Made by a program: the position numbers and the translations under genes
The notes under the pieces: model-generated
Told to the model about the DNA's origin: nothing
The model's database searches: none
Seen by the model: the letters and a program-made list of their open reading frames with translations, nothing else
Origin: Saccharum officinarum
Lineage: Eukaryota; Streptophyta; Magnoliopsida; Poales; Poaceae
Direction: 5' to 3'
NCBI GenBank assembly: GCA_020631735.1
Contig: CM036179.1
Location: 22,683,063 to 22,747,062, forward strand
Length of the DNA stretch: 64,000 nt
Shown here: piece by piece, positions 20,869-32,725 of the stretch
Layout of the letters: every line of letters starts with the position of its first letter
Numbering within the stretch: position 1 is the first letter of the stretch

Positions 20869-22872
20869 ATGACTCAAATCAACAACACCAAGAAGCCACC
20901 CTAATTTGATGGCACAAATTATCCATATTGAAAGTCAAAGATGACCACACACATCAAGTCAATCAATAGAAAGGTGTGGAAGGTGGTGGAGAACAAGATT
21001 AAGATAGAGGATCCAGAGAATCCCACCACAGCCGAAGAAGTGCTTCTCTAAAACAATAACATTACTCTTAGAGCTATTCATGATGCTATTGATGAGAGAA
21101 CATTTGAGCAAATCAAGAACACTGAGATGGCTCATGAGGCTTGGAACAAGTTGGAGGAATCATTTGAGGGCACCAAGACAATAAAGGGTGCAAAGGCATA
21201 CATTCTTAAGGAGAAATTTGCTAGCTTTAAGATGAAGGAAGATGAGAGTGTGACGAACATGTTCCATCGGATGGAGGTGCTTGTCAATGATCTCAAAGCA
21301 CTTGGTGAGAAAGTGGAGGACAATGATTTCTCTCATAAGTTCTTGAGATGCTTACCCACAAGATTTGACATGTTGGTTACCTTACTAGTGAGGACCAGTT
21401 TGGACATAATGACACCAAACCAAATCTTGGGAGATATCATGATTGATAATGCATATAGATATGATGATGAGAAGGAAGAAAAGAAGAAGAAGAAAGATGA
21501 GAAGAAGGATGAGAAGAAGAAGAGTGTGGCATTCAAAACCACATCATCAACAAAGGGCAAAGCCAAGCAAGATACATCAAGTGAAGATGATGATTCAAGC
21601 TTTGATGATATGGATGATGAGAAGATGACTCTTTTTGTCAAGAGATTTGGCAAGTTCATGGTGAAGAAGGGCTACCATGCTAGAAGAAAGAAGTCTTCAT
21701 CCATGAACAAGGAAGAATCAAGAAGGTGTTTCAAGTGTGGAAGCAAGGATCATCTTGTTGCTCAATACCCATATTATAGCGACAATGATGATATTGACAA
21801 GAAGAGCGAAAAGAAGGAGAAGAAGAAAAAGAAGGACAGGAAGGATAAAATGACCTTCAAGAAGAAGAAGGGTGGTTCATATGTGGTCACTTGGGATAGT
21901 GATGCTTTCTCAAGTCATGATGATGATAGTGATGATGATAAGCCCACCAAGAAGATGGCTCTTGCAAGCATTGCTATAAAATTTGACACTCTATCATGCT
22001 TCATAGCTAAGGCCACTAAGGTACAAACTTGTGATGATAGATGTGATGGAGAACATGACAATGAAAGTGAAAGTAATGATGATAAACCAACTAAAGATGA
22101 ACTACTTGACATGTTAGATGATGCTAAGAAACATTTTGACATTAAGAGAAGGGAATGCAAAGACTTGCAAAAGGAACTAAAAGCCCTTAAGCAAACCTTT
22201 GATGAGCTAATGCATCTCATTAGAGGAAGCCCATGAGAATCTTGGCAAGGCTCATAAGAAGCTTGAAAAAGTTCATTCCTCTCTACTTAATGAGCAAAAT
22301 GAGAAAGAGCATGTTGTAACTTGTAATGTAGGCTTAACTTGTGATATAATTGATGAATCATTCTTTAAGTCTATCATTGTTGCTCCCACTAACCCTTCCT
22401 ATAGCATTTTCACTTTTACCTCATCTAGTAGTGATAGTTTCACTTGTGATGCCTCACTAATGATTGAGAATGAGACCCTCAAGAAGGGGTTAATGAGCTC
22501 ACTCGTGCCTTAGGCAAAGCCTATGGTGGTGAGGACCGCTTGCTTATATGCTTGGGTAGCCAAACAACTTCTCTCTACAAAGAGGGATTAGGCTATACCC
22601 CCAAGAAAGGCAAGGCGGCCTTTGCTCCTCACAAGACTAGTTTTGTGAGAAACAATGGCCGATATTACAAAAGTTGCAAGCAAGTTGATCACATAGAGCA
22701 ACAATGCATGAACAAGAAAGCACAAGCTAAAGTATCATCAATTAAGCTTAATTCTTTCTATGAGCTTACTATGGATACAAATGGTTTGAAGGCTAAGTTC
22801 ATTGGTGCACCACGGATGGGCTCAAAGAAGAAAGCTATTTGGGTGCCAAAGAGCTTGATAACTAACCTTTAA
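20869..22872 (+). pseudogene. Copia gag pseudogene
   Basis: The start ATG at 20,869 is in frame with the long open segment 21,127-22,236, but three stops lie before 21,060. The N-terminal half is the copia gag (UBN2-type) domain (WNKLEESFEGT, MKEDESVTNMFHRMEVL, LRCLPTRFDMLVTLLV). A Lys/Asp-rich low-complexity stretch follows, and then a zinc knuckle CFKCGSKDHLVAQY (21,726-21,770) whose last Cys is replaced by Tyr. A frameshift near 22,225 moves the reading to another frame, and a second knuckle-like YYKSCKQVDHIEQQC (22,660-22,705) has lost its first Cys. Gag forms the particle that holds element RNA. Confidence 0.82.
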
Positions 22873-22939
22873 GGACCCAAGCAAATTTGGGTATCTAAAA
22901 AGAATTAGTATTCTTTTGTAGGTCTATTATAAAGCCGGA

Positions 22940-24151
22940 GGAAGACATTGGATTTTTGATAGTGGGTGCACTCAACACATGACCGGTGATGTAAGAATGT
23001 TCAACTCAATCAACACCAATGGCAATGATGGTAATGATAGTATCACATTTGGTGACAATGGCAAAGGCAAGGTCAAAGGGCTTGGTATCCAATGACTTGA
23101 GCATGTGCAATGTGTTGCCAGTTGAGAGCTTAAACTTCAATTTGCTATCTATGGCTTAATTATGTGATCTTGGATTCAAATACATATTTGGAGTAGATAA
23201 TGTAGAGATCATAAGTGTAGATGGCTCTAACTTGATCTTCAAAGGCTTTAGATATGAGAATCTATACTTGGTTGATTTCAATGATAGTGAAGCTCAATTG
23301 TCAACATGCTTGTTCACTAAGTCTAGCATGGGTTGGTTATGACATAGAAGGCTTGGTCATATTGGAATGAAACAATTGAATAGATTGGTCAAGCATGCCT
23401 TGGTTAGAGGCTTGAAAGATATTGTGTTTGAGAAGAATAAGCTTTATATCTCTTGTCAAGCCGGCAAACAAGTTGGAAACACCCATCCTAAGAAAAGCAC
23501 AATGAGCATTAGCAAAGCATTTGAGTTGTTGCACATGGATTTGTTTGGACCAATACAATACACTAGCATCGATGGAAATAAATATAACTTTGTGATAGTG
23601 GATGATTACACTAGATACACTTGGGCATTCTTTCTAGTTGATAAGAGTGATGTGTTGCAACATTCAAATCATTTGTCAAGGGCATTCACAATGAGTTTGA
23701 AACAACAATCAAGAGAGGTAGAAGTGACAATGGTAGTGAGTTCAAGAACACTAGAATTGATGAGTTATGTGATGAATTTGGCATTAGACATCAATTCTCA
23801 GCCAAGTACACTCCACAATCAAATGGTATTGTTGAGAGGAAGAATATAACACTTATTGACATGGCAAGATCATTGTTAAGTGAGTACAATGTGAGTTAAT
23901 CCTTTTGGGCTGAAGCTATCAACATGGCTTGCTATTGGAGCGACCGCTTATATTGTCACCCATTGAAAGAGAAGACACCTTATGAGCTATTGAATGGTAG
24001 AAATCCCAACATTGCATATTTTTGGGTATTTGGTTGCAAATGCTACATATTGAAGAAAGGCACTAGATTGGGCAAGTTTGAAAAGAAGTGTGAGTGTGAT
24101 GAAGGATTCTTTCTTGGATACTCAACCACTAGCAAAGCATATAGAGTTTAG
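22940..24151 (+). pseudogene. Copia protease and integrase pseudogene
   Basis: The protease motif HWIFDSGCTQHMTGD is at 22,946-22,990 with the DSG active site intact. A frameshift with many stops follows to about 23,330. The GAG-pre-integrase finger (HRRLGHIGMKQL, then SCQAGKQ) begins after a TGA at 23,340. The integrase core has HMDLFGPIQ (first Asp), and, after a frameshift near 23,650, a second frame with SDNGSEFKN (second Asp, about 23,722) and VERKN (Glu, about 23,831). The C-terminal piece 23,924-24,151 (PYELLNGRNPNIAYFWVFGC, LGKFEKK, FFLGYS) ends at TAG. Three catalytic residues can be seen but in different frames, so no enzyme is made. Confidence 0.85.
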
Positions 24152-24154
24152 AAT

Positions 24155-25322
24155 TTGGCAAGTGGTACTCTTGAAGAAGTTTATGGTGTTGAATTTGATG
24201 AAACCAAGGGTTTCCAAGATGAGAATAAGAACTTGAAAGATGTTAGAGGCATTCAACTTTCAAATGCCATAAAGAACATGGATGTTGGTGAATTGAGGCC
24301 TAGACAAATGATAGATGAAGAAGATGATCAAGTGCAAGTGATCTCAAACTCAAATGTGCAAGATGATACAAATCAAGCAAGTACAAGTGGCTCTCATGAC
24401 AATATGCAAGATCAACAAGTGGCCAGTATATCATCTAAAACCAATGATCAAGCAAGTGCAAGCAATGTTCCAATACTCCAACCAACCAATATTGCAAGGG
24501 ATCATCCATTGGACACTATAGTTGGAGATATTTCTAGAGGTGTACAAATAAGATCAAGATTGGCATCATTTTGTGAGCATTTCTCATTGGTGTCATCCAT
24601 TGAACCAAAGAATATATATGAAGCATTGAAGGATGTTGATTGGGTGAATGCTCTGTATGAAGAATTGAACAACTTCACAAGGAATCAAGTATGGGAATTA
24701 GTGGGAGACCAAAGGAAAACAATGTGATTGGAACCAAATGGGTCTTTCGCAACAAGCAAGATCAAGATGGGATAGTAGTGAGGAACAAAGCAAGATTGGT
24801 AGCACAAGGTTATACTCAAGTGAAAGGTCTTGACTTCGGAGAAATATGTGCCCCGGTTGCTACTCTCTAAAGGGTTCATTATGGCAAAGGTTGACACCAC
24901 TCTTTTCACCAAGAGGATTGGCAAGGACTTGTTTGTATTGCAAATCTATGCTGATGACATCATATTTGGATCAACCAATCTAGATTTTTGTGAAGAGTTT
25001 GGCAAGATGATGGTTAATGAATTTGAGATGTCCATGATTGGAGAGTTGAGTTACTTCCTTAGTCTTCAAATCAAGCAATTGAAGAATGGTATATTTGTGA
25101 GTCAAGACAAGTACTATCAAAGACATGCTCAAGAAGTTTGGCATGAATGAAGCAAAACCAATTAGTACACCCATGGGAAGAAATGGCAATTTAGATAGTG
25201 ATGCAAGTGGCAACATGGTGGATCAAAAGTTGTATCGCTCTATGATTGGAAGCCTACTCTATATGACCGTATCAAGACCAGATGTCATGTTTAGTGTGTG
25301 CATGTGTGCAAGGTTGAAATGA
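24155..25322 (+). pseudogene. Copia reverse transcriptase pseudogene with internal deletion
   Basis: An acidic linker (24,155-24,560) leads to the domain start (NIYEALKDVDWVNAL, NQVWELV). A frameshift near 24,705 is followed by GTKWVFRNKQDQDG and NKARLVAQGYTQVKG, which ends at CAPVATL. At about 24,866-24,872 the sequence jumps to KGFIMAKVDTTLF, so a central part of the domain (roughly 100 residues by family layout) is deleted. The YADD active site (24,947-24,958) survives, followed by ELSYFLSLQIKQ. One more frameshift near 25,125 leads to MLKKFGMNEAKPISTPM and SLLYMTVSRPDVMFSVCM, which stops at 25,322. Confidence 0.85.
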
Positions 25323-25354
25323 AGAGCACCTCGGGCACTTGTTAATTGTTGGGA

Positions 25355-25750
25355 AGATCACTTATTTCATGGTCATCGAAGAAGTAAAATAGTGTTGCAT
25401 TATCAACTGCCGAAGCCGAATACATATCCGCCGGTAGTTGTTGTGCACAAATACTTTGGATGAAGGCCACATTGAGTGACTTTGGAATCAAGTTCAAGAA
25501 AGTGCCATTGCTATGTCACAATGAGAGTGCAATAAAGCTAACCAACAATCCAGTTCAACATGCAAGAACAAAGCATATTAATGTCCGCCACCATTTCATA
25601 AGAGATCATCAACAAAAAAAGGACATTTACATTGAGAGTGTGGGCACCGAAGATCAACTTGCCGACATATTCACCAAGCCACTAGATGAGAAGAGGTTTT
25701 GCAAGCTAAGGAATGAGTTGAACATATTGGATTTCTCAAATTTGTGTTGA
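25355..25750 (+). pseudogene. Copia RNase H C-terminal fragment
   Basis: After a deletion at about 25,325 the RNase H part resumes with LSTAEAEYI (about 25,400-25,426), then HNESAIKLTNNPVQHARTKH and HHFIRDH, and ends with the polyprotein C-terminus EDQLADIFTKPLDEKRFCKL to the stop at 25,748-25,750. RNase H removes the RNA strand after minus-strand synthesis. The N-terminal catalytic part is missing. Confidence 0.85.
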
Positions 25751-26822
25751 TGCACCCCCCACTTATGTGACATGCCTCTCCTTCGAGCAACCAAGGTAAA
25801 AGTTGATTGGCATACATACATTATTTGCTAAGGACTTGTTTGGTGCATCTAGTCATTCCTCACATGTCTTATAGGCTCATTCATGAAAATCAAATGAATT
25901 TGATGCTTGTATGGTACCACTATTGCTTCTATGCTTGACTTGATCTAGTGGTAGCATATGACATGTTTGTGGGCTTATGAACCTAGTGTTTGGTCTAGAA
26001 AATAAGCTATAAGTGTTTAACTTAACATGGCAAGTGTTCTAGATTGGACCAAAATAGGGAAATCACCCCATTGATTGACATTGATAATCTTAACCTATCT
26101 AAAATTGAACATTTGTTGTCATTGATGACAAAGGGGAGAAGTAATACACAAAGATAAGGAAAATATGACAAAGGGGCAGAACTTTGACATAGGGGGAAAA
26201 TGTGAAAGTAAAGGGGTGAATTAAAATTTGAGCACACAAGTAGTGGGAGCAAGCTAATAAACTTGTATGTTGCATTTGAATGTGTATTTCATATGTATGC
26301 TTGCATAGCACAAGTTTTAAATTAAAATTCCATGCTTGTGTGGTGTATGCTAGTTGTAGGTTTGAATGATGAAATGAGAAACTATCACGCATAGGATAGA
26401 TAGATATGCCTTGGTTTTATGTTTTAAGTGGTACTAGAGCCTTGCATATAATGTGATCTCACGAGGTATCTAGTGTTTGTGTTTTGCAAGTAATTCCAAT
26501 GGTATCTAACTAACAGTGGTGCTAAGGATGGTATATTTGGTGCACTCCGATTGGTTTCACGCTTCAAAGGTCCATCTCTTATACCTTAGCATCATTTGGT
26601 AGACATTACTCTCCCACAACTCAAATCCATGCATATGTGCAAGCTTCAATCCAAACTCTTAACACATATGTAGGGGGAGCTAATGCTACCAATTCAGGTT
26701 CATGAAACTTATCCATATCCTTTACACATGGTAAATATGCTTGGTAAGCAACATGAATTCAATTGAATTTCAATTCATATCTTTGTGAAAGGGTTGTCAT
26801 CAATTACCAAAAAGAGGGAGAT
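25751..26822 (+). other. Post-pol spacer with several polypurine tracts
   Basis: Non-coding sequence between pol and the 3' LTR. Purine tracts occur at about 26,147 (AAAGGGGCAGAA), 26,190 (AGGGGGAAAA), 26,671 (AGGGGGAG) and 26,808 (AAAAAGAGGGAGA), the last directly before the LTR. Several such tracts upstream of the 3' LTR are a described trait of Sireviruses. Confidence 0.7.
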
Positions 26823-28098
26823 TGAAAGCTCTAGTTTGGTTTTGGTGAATTGATGAAACCCTAAGTACTAACCAATTGCTCTAGTGATTATGAGATAGGT
26901 GGCGCATTACAAGTGATGGAGCAAATGAAGATTTTGATGATGGTGACGACATGGTGATGATCAAGAGCTTGGGCTTGGAAAAGAAGAAAGAGAAAAACAA
27001 AATGGGCTCAAGACAAAGGTGAATTTGATAAGGCCATTTTGTTTTGGTAATCAAGACACCTAGTGGGTGTGATCACATTTAGGATAGATAGCCATACTAT
27101 CAAGAGTGGTGAAACTCGTATTGAAATGCGGTTATCAAAGTGCCACTAGATGTTCTAACTCATTGCATATGCATTTAGATTCTAGTGAGTGCTAACACCC
27201 TTGCAAAATGTTTGTGAAAACATGCTAACACACATGCACAAGGTGAAACACTTGGTGATTAGCGTATTTGATCAAGGGTGGCGAAGTTGGAGAAGAGGAG
27301 GCGCTGTTTTCACTGACCGGACTCTGGTTTTGAAGTGACCAGACTCTGAAGGGTGCGTCCGATCGCTTATAGCAGTGAAGGGCTCGGTCTCGGTTTGAGA
27401 CCGGACGCTAAACAGTGAAAGTGACTGGCCGCGCAGGGTTTGCGTCCGGTTAGGTGGTGACGTACGCTAACGCAAGCGGCAGAGTGAGGCAGTGGTGATC
27501 GAACTCACCGGCGTGTCCGGTCATGCATGACCTGACGCATCTGGTCAAGAAAATCAGGCTCTAGAACCTCTCTAGAAGTGACCTGACACTGTGTTGGAGA
27601 GAGTCAGGTCGGTGGAGCAACGCATCCGGTCGTTGCTTGGCTGGCGTGGGCATGGGTGCGAGCAGACGCTGCTTTGGAGCGTTCAGTCATGTTGGCTTGC
27701 ATCCGGTCTTGACTTAACCGCAAAGGCATTGTAAATTGACCCTTGGAGATCAGTGGTCTAGGTTGAACGTGGGGGACACATGGACAGAGATCCGTGACCG
27801 AATGCTACGTGTCCTGCGTCTAGTCGCCACATGAAGGTAGACACTGGGATGCTCAATGGCTCTTTTTGAAGGGGATCCCTATTTAAGTCCTGTGGCTGGC
27901 TCTTGCTCACTCCTTTGGCCATTTTATTGAGAATACATCCTAGTGAGCATAGCCATCTCTCTCACTCATCCTACTTGATTGATTCATCATTTGGTGAGAA
28001 TTTAGAGCATCCAAGTGCATTGCTTTGAGTGATTGCATGTAGAGGCACTTGGTGATTGTGTTTCTCTATGGGTTTCACTTGTTTCTCTTGGTGGTTGC
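26823..28098 (+). repeat. Copia 3' LTR, first part
   Basis: Starts TGAAAGCTCTAGTTTGG after the purine tract. It holds a cluster of GCGTCCGGT / ACCGGACGC-like palindromic motifs (about 27,310-27,730) and a TATA-like CTATTTAAG near 27,879-27,887. It is interrupted after GTTGC (28,094-28,098) by the LARD-like insertion and resumes at 51,176, giving a total length of about 1,958 bp. Confidence 0.87.
28094..28098. other. Target-site duplication GTTGC (left)
   Basis: GTTGC here and at 51,171-51,175 flank the LARD-like composite. Removing one copy and the insertion restores a copia LTR that aligns through the junction with 20,084-20,110. Confidence 0.88.
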
Positions 28099-31000
28099 TA
28101 TCATGGAACCGCCCAAATTATAAGAACAAAAGTACAAAAACAATCGCTGGAGCAATTAAATTCCCGTACTTAAGCTCCTATAACTCTGGTAGTCCAATAA
28201 AATCCCGAGGGATTTCTAACCAACCAACATACAAGCCAAGATCGTAGTGGCCCAACATAACAGGTCATATGTTACATCCATTTCATAAGTAATTCAACAT
28301 ATATCGGAGTTTAGTAGAGTTATTACAACTCAAGTTCAAAAGTAGCGGAAGCAAAGTGGTTTGAAAACTAATATCACCTTAATTCAATTACATGCCAGTA
28401 CCAAGGTCAAATTCCCATAAAAGCAAGAGAGACAAGATAGCTCAGACGGATCATGCCCATGATCACACTCCGCCACTACAGCCGGAGTCTTCCAATTCTT
28501 GCAGTAGCTATGTTATATCACAACCTGCAACAAGTGGGAATAAACCCTGAGTACGAGAAGGTACTCAGCTAGACTTACCCATCATAAACCAGAAATAATG
28601 ACACCGAGGAGTATGCAAGGCTTTCTTTCAGTGGGCTAGCTTGACTCATTTGCAAAAAGCATAAGTTATCATGAATCAACTAATTTAAGTGTTTTTGCAT
28701 CATCTTTATTATAACCTATTCAATCTAGGTAAGCACCTATGCTAAAGCAATCACTTGATTAACCATTAACATCAAAGGTTACCATTTCAGGTTTAGCATT
28801 TCCAATCATCATCCATATAACCATCCATGTTCCATAATCATTACTACGATGCAGTAGCTCGAGTCAAGTTCTCACTAACCGAGAGCGACGGCGATTCGAA
28901 TCGAATTCCTATCCAGCTAGAGATTTATTCCTCACACAAACCTCACTCACCCGCTAAAGTGAGGTGTTGGTCACCGAGTCAACCATTCAGGTAAAGTCAC
29001 GAGCTTGCCAGGAACCACTTGTACCCAGGGGCCGTCCAACTGCTCTTTGGCCTTATCATCGCGCCCTCGTTTCCTGCCACTACTGCTTCGGTACAGTGCG
29101 TTGCGGGCAATCCACTCGGCCCGAATAATCTCCCAGCTTCGCGGTCGAAAGGTACCTTATTTGGCTAGCTAAATGTGAGGCATGCGTTCAACATGACCCG
29201 AGAGACAACAACGGACGGTCCTTAATCGACACAGGCGAAAACTACAAGCACCCCAGAACCCTGTCTGGTTGCCCAATACTTATTCTGCCCGGTCTCCAGT
29301 TATCCATCAACACTTGGTTATTTCCAAGATATCATCCATTCCATAGCTAAAGTTTTCCAGTAACCACCTATAGTTGCCGGTGACAGGAAATCACCGATCG
29401 CTACCGGTCTAAGCAGGGCTAAGCATTTATTCGACCCTAAACCTAGCAGGATAAGAATGTAATAAGGTAGGCAAGGATAGTAATAAATGCATCAACGGTT
29501 TCACTCAACTCCTATAACTTAATGCAACAATACATATATAACATATATATATACTCAATTGCTTTTGTAAAGTAGGAGGCTTAGAATGCTCCGGGGCTTG
29601 CCTGGGATCGAACACTAGGTTAGTGATTGACTGATGACACTCGCTTGGCGTGCATCTCCCATCCCGACACTTGTTTAGTCCTTCCATCTTCGGGATAGGT
29701 CCACCAAACACCGTCTTTAGGTTTGGCTTCAACATCTCATCCTTCACGTGGTGCATCTAGCGAACCTAAATGAGATGCAAGATGCATGCGTATGAATGTG
29801 ATGAATGGTAACATAAGATGCATCACATAATCATTCATGTAAACACATGATTAAGACATAGACACCAAAAGCTAATTAACTAACATCACACAACCAATTA
29901 AAGAGGGCAAGCACATTAAGCATAACACAAGTTTGACAAGATCACAAGTATCTTACTTGACCATCAACAAGGGTATAAGCCACACTTAGTAACACATGGA
30001 GTAAACAACCATAACTAGCATCTGACAATTCCTGGACTGCAAACAACATCTACATGTTTGGATCATAACTGGAGTTATACAAATCCAATAGCCATGCAAC
30101 AAGACATTCTGGAAAGCTTATGAAATTGTCTATAATTCATCTTTAATCATCTTAGCATGATTCTCAAGTTAACCAAGTCAAACATGCATAATTACAGAAT
30201 CTGGTCCAGAGATTCCAGATAACAACTATTTCTGGAACCCAACTTGAAACAGCCATTACTCACAAACTATAAGGCCAAATACCACCAAAATTTAACACAA
30301 GCTATATTAATGAGTTATCTACAACTTTGTTATAAGCATATTTCTCAGCAAACATCATTTTCATGGTGCAATTACCAAAGTCCCAGAAACTGTCCAGGAA
30401 AGCATCAATTGCAAGAATAAATATTAACTTATATTCCAAACATATATTTGGCCACAACCAATGTAACCATCATAAAGTGCATGTTAAATGATCACCAAAA
30501 AGCATAGTGCTCATCATTAAATAATTTCTTTTAATGCATTTCTTAATTTATTTAAATAGCAAGGTGAAATAATAAACATATACCAAAAGTCCATAATAAA
30601 ATCTATAAAAATTACAGTAGCTCTTACATACACCCAATAGTCTACTGCACAAATTTCAAGACATTTGGACATGCATATCAACATCTATGAAAAAGACAAA
30701 TTGCTATTGCAAGAATTCATGTGAGAGCAAGATACACTAATAAATCACTCAAATGGCAACCAAAATTCATGAAATAATTACCACACATTAAACATCATAT
30801 GAGTAGAATGCCACAAAAATTTCACTTCATTTGGAGCCCTAGATCTGCAGTTATGAAAATGACAAATACATCTAGCATTAAAAACCTAGCTGCACAAATC
30901 CATTTTTACAGAGAAAACTTTAAACTAAAACATGCTATATGATAGATCTAATGCATAGAGAATTTCACAAGGATTCCAAAAAGTTCTCATTTGCTATTTT

Positions 31001-32708
31001 ACGAATTTTCTATGATTTAATAAGTAATTTCAAAGTTACTGCAAAATCATCACAAAACAGTCCTCTCGGCACTATTCATCTGAGTCTATGACAGTGCAGT
31101 TAGGCCCTTCACTTTTGTCGAATTTTAAGACAAGGTCCCTGCTCGCGATTTTTGAAGGAGCAGCGCAGGAGCTCGCTGTTTGCCGGCCGGAGGAGCCTCG
31201 TCGTCGGTGGGGGAAGTGGCGGGGAGGGACCATGGGCCCGTGCGCACCCTCTGGGCTTCCCAGCTCGACCCGAGGTGGCTGGTGGCCTACCGGCCGCGCG
31301 AGCAGCGGAGCGCTGGCGGCTGCTCCGGCGGCGACGGCGCTACGGCGGCTGCGGTGGCCGGAAAAGGGAAGTCGAAGGGGCGGCGCGCGACGTGGAAGGT
31401 GATGGCGTGGTAGGCTTGGTCCGTGGTGATGCGGAGGCAAGGCACAGCGACGGCAATGGAGCTTGGCCGGACGTCCATGGTGGACGCGGCCGCGCTCGGC
31501 GCGTGCGAGCGGCGGAGAGGCGAGGGAGGGAGCGGAGAGTGAATATGGGCGCTCTGGTGCACCCCAAGGCGAGTGGAGAAGCAGGAGGGACGCGGGGCAA
31601 GGAGGAGGACGCGTGGCATCCATGGAGGGCGTGAACTCGTGCATGGAGGACGCGTCGGCAAAACAGCGAACACGTGGTGTGCGCCGCTGTACCCGTGTTG
31701 GAGGCCGAGTTCGGGCTGGCTCTGGACCGAATCTATAAATGGGCCAAAAAGCAAAGTTGTTCCTCTCCTAATGCTCTACATTTTTCATTAAGAGGCCAAA
31801 ATCATTAGAGCAACCGATTAGCGGTTAACTAGTTGCCAAAATTACAATGTCAACATGTTGACGGAGATCACGGAAACTCGCATTCGGAGGTCAAAAACTG
31901 ATCAAACTTAATCCAACTTTTTGCATGCTCTTCTCCAAGATGTAAGCTCCAACTTTTATTTTTGGCTCAACTCAAGTTGCTTAACGAAAACACGAGAACA
32001 CGACATGCCAACGTCGACGACGATGAATTCCAGACTTAGAAAAATTCAAAGTCTAAAAACAGCCGCTGATTCAATCTTCGAGCCTCTGTTTGACTTATTT
32101 CCAAGTTGATCTAGCTCTTGGTCCAAAAACAAAGTTTGTTCTACATGATATGGACTACAACTTTCATTTAAGGTCTAACCTCAAAACTAGTATAGAGCCT
32201 ACTGTTCTACTTTGACCAAAGTAGGATCACGATGAAGCTTAAATTATCCTTTTTGATCAATTGGAGCATTTTCTGGGCATTTGCTCAACACGAACCTTTC
32301 TTAACTTTTGTTGTAGAGTCCATCTAGAGTCATTTGGGCAAGGTTACAAGGTTTGGTTGATGACCTATATTTCCATTCACTTATTAATGCAATTCCAGCA
32401 CTTAGTAAAGTCATTCCAACAAGCATATAACTTATCATTTCATGTGACTTTTTGATTCCAAATGTCATGAAACTTTTCCAGTGACCAATATAAATAGGTA
32501 CTAAGGTGAGACATATGAAGATATTGCAATAACACCACCCAAGCATATATATTGAAAACTGAATATATGTAAAGCGAGGTGCAACATCCAAGTTTAGGTT
32601 GGGGCTCGCTTCCATAGGTTTGACCTTGACATCTTCATCACCACTTAAACTACCATGTTTGAGCTCAAACCTACTGTTTAACTGGTGGCAAACACCTCGG
32701 GTGTTACA
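28099..32708 (-). repeat. LARD LTR, copy a
   Basis: 4,610 bp, the same length as copy b, with differences of about 1% by eye. On the minus strand it starts TGTAACACCCGAGG and ends GGTTCCATGATA. The end is non-canonical (not CA), but it is the boundary that gives a clean 5-bp duplication. A GC-rich block (31,090-31,730) carries a 190-codon minus frame (31,644-31,072), also intact in copy b, with no known motif. Other frames overlap it on both strands. Confidence 0.88.
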
Positions 32709-32725
32709 GCCCTCCCCCCTTAAAA
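32709..32725 (-). promoter_or_regulatory. Polypurine tract of the LARD
   Basis: On the minus strand TTTTAAGGGGGGAGGGC directly precedes the LTR start TGTAACACC. It is repeated at 40,818-40,834 next to copy b. Confidence 0.85.

Larger units (their letters stand above)
20033..28098 (+). mobile_element. Sirevirus-like Ty1/copia element (main part)
   Basis: Order on the plus strand: truncated 5' LTR, primer site, gag, protease, integrase, reverse transcriptase, RNase H, then about 1 kb of non-coding sequence with several purine tracts, then the 3' LTR. Domain order with integrase before reverse transcriptase defines Ty1/copia. The YADD motif context, long post-pol spacer and multiple AGGGGGAG-like tracts point to the Sirevirus lineage. 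The 3' LTR is split; its remainder lies at 51,176-51,857. All genes are broken. Confidence 0.85.

Noticed and set aside
21127..22236. 369-codon frame as an intact gene
   Set aside because: It is the middle of a copia gag. The true start at 20,869 is in frame but separated by three stops, and the zinc knuckle has lost a Cys.
29505..29756. 83-codon minus frame repeated at 37,614-37,865
   Set aside because: Kept only because the two LTRs are near identical. The corresponding part of the diverged LTR (13,742-13,942) shows a different frame.
32301..32615. 104- to 123-codon minus frames in the three LARD LTR copies as a small membrane protein
   Set aside because: One copy has a stop within the frame seen open in the others, and the match to the diverged LTR at 16,549-16,743 is better at nucleotide than at protein level.
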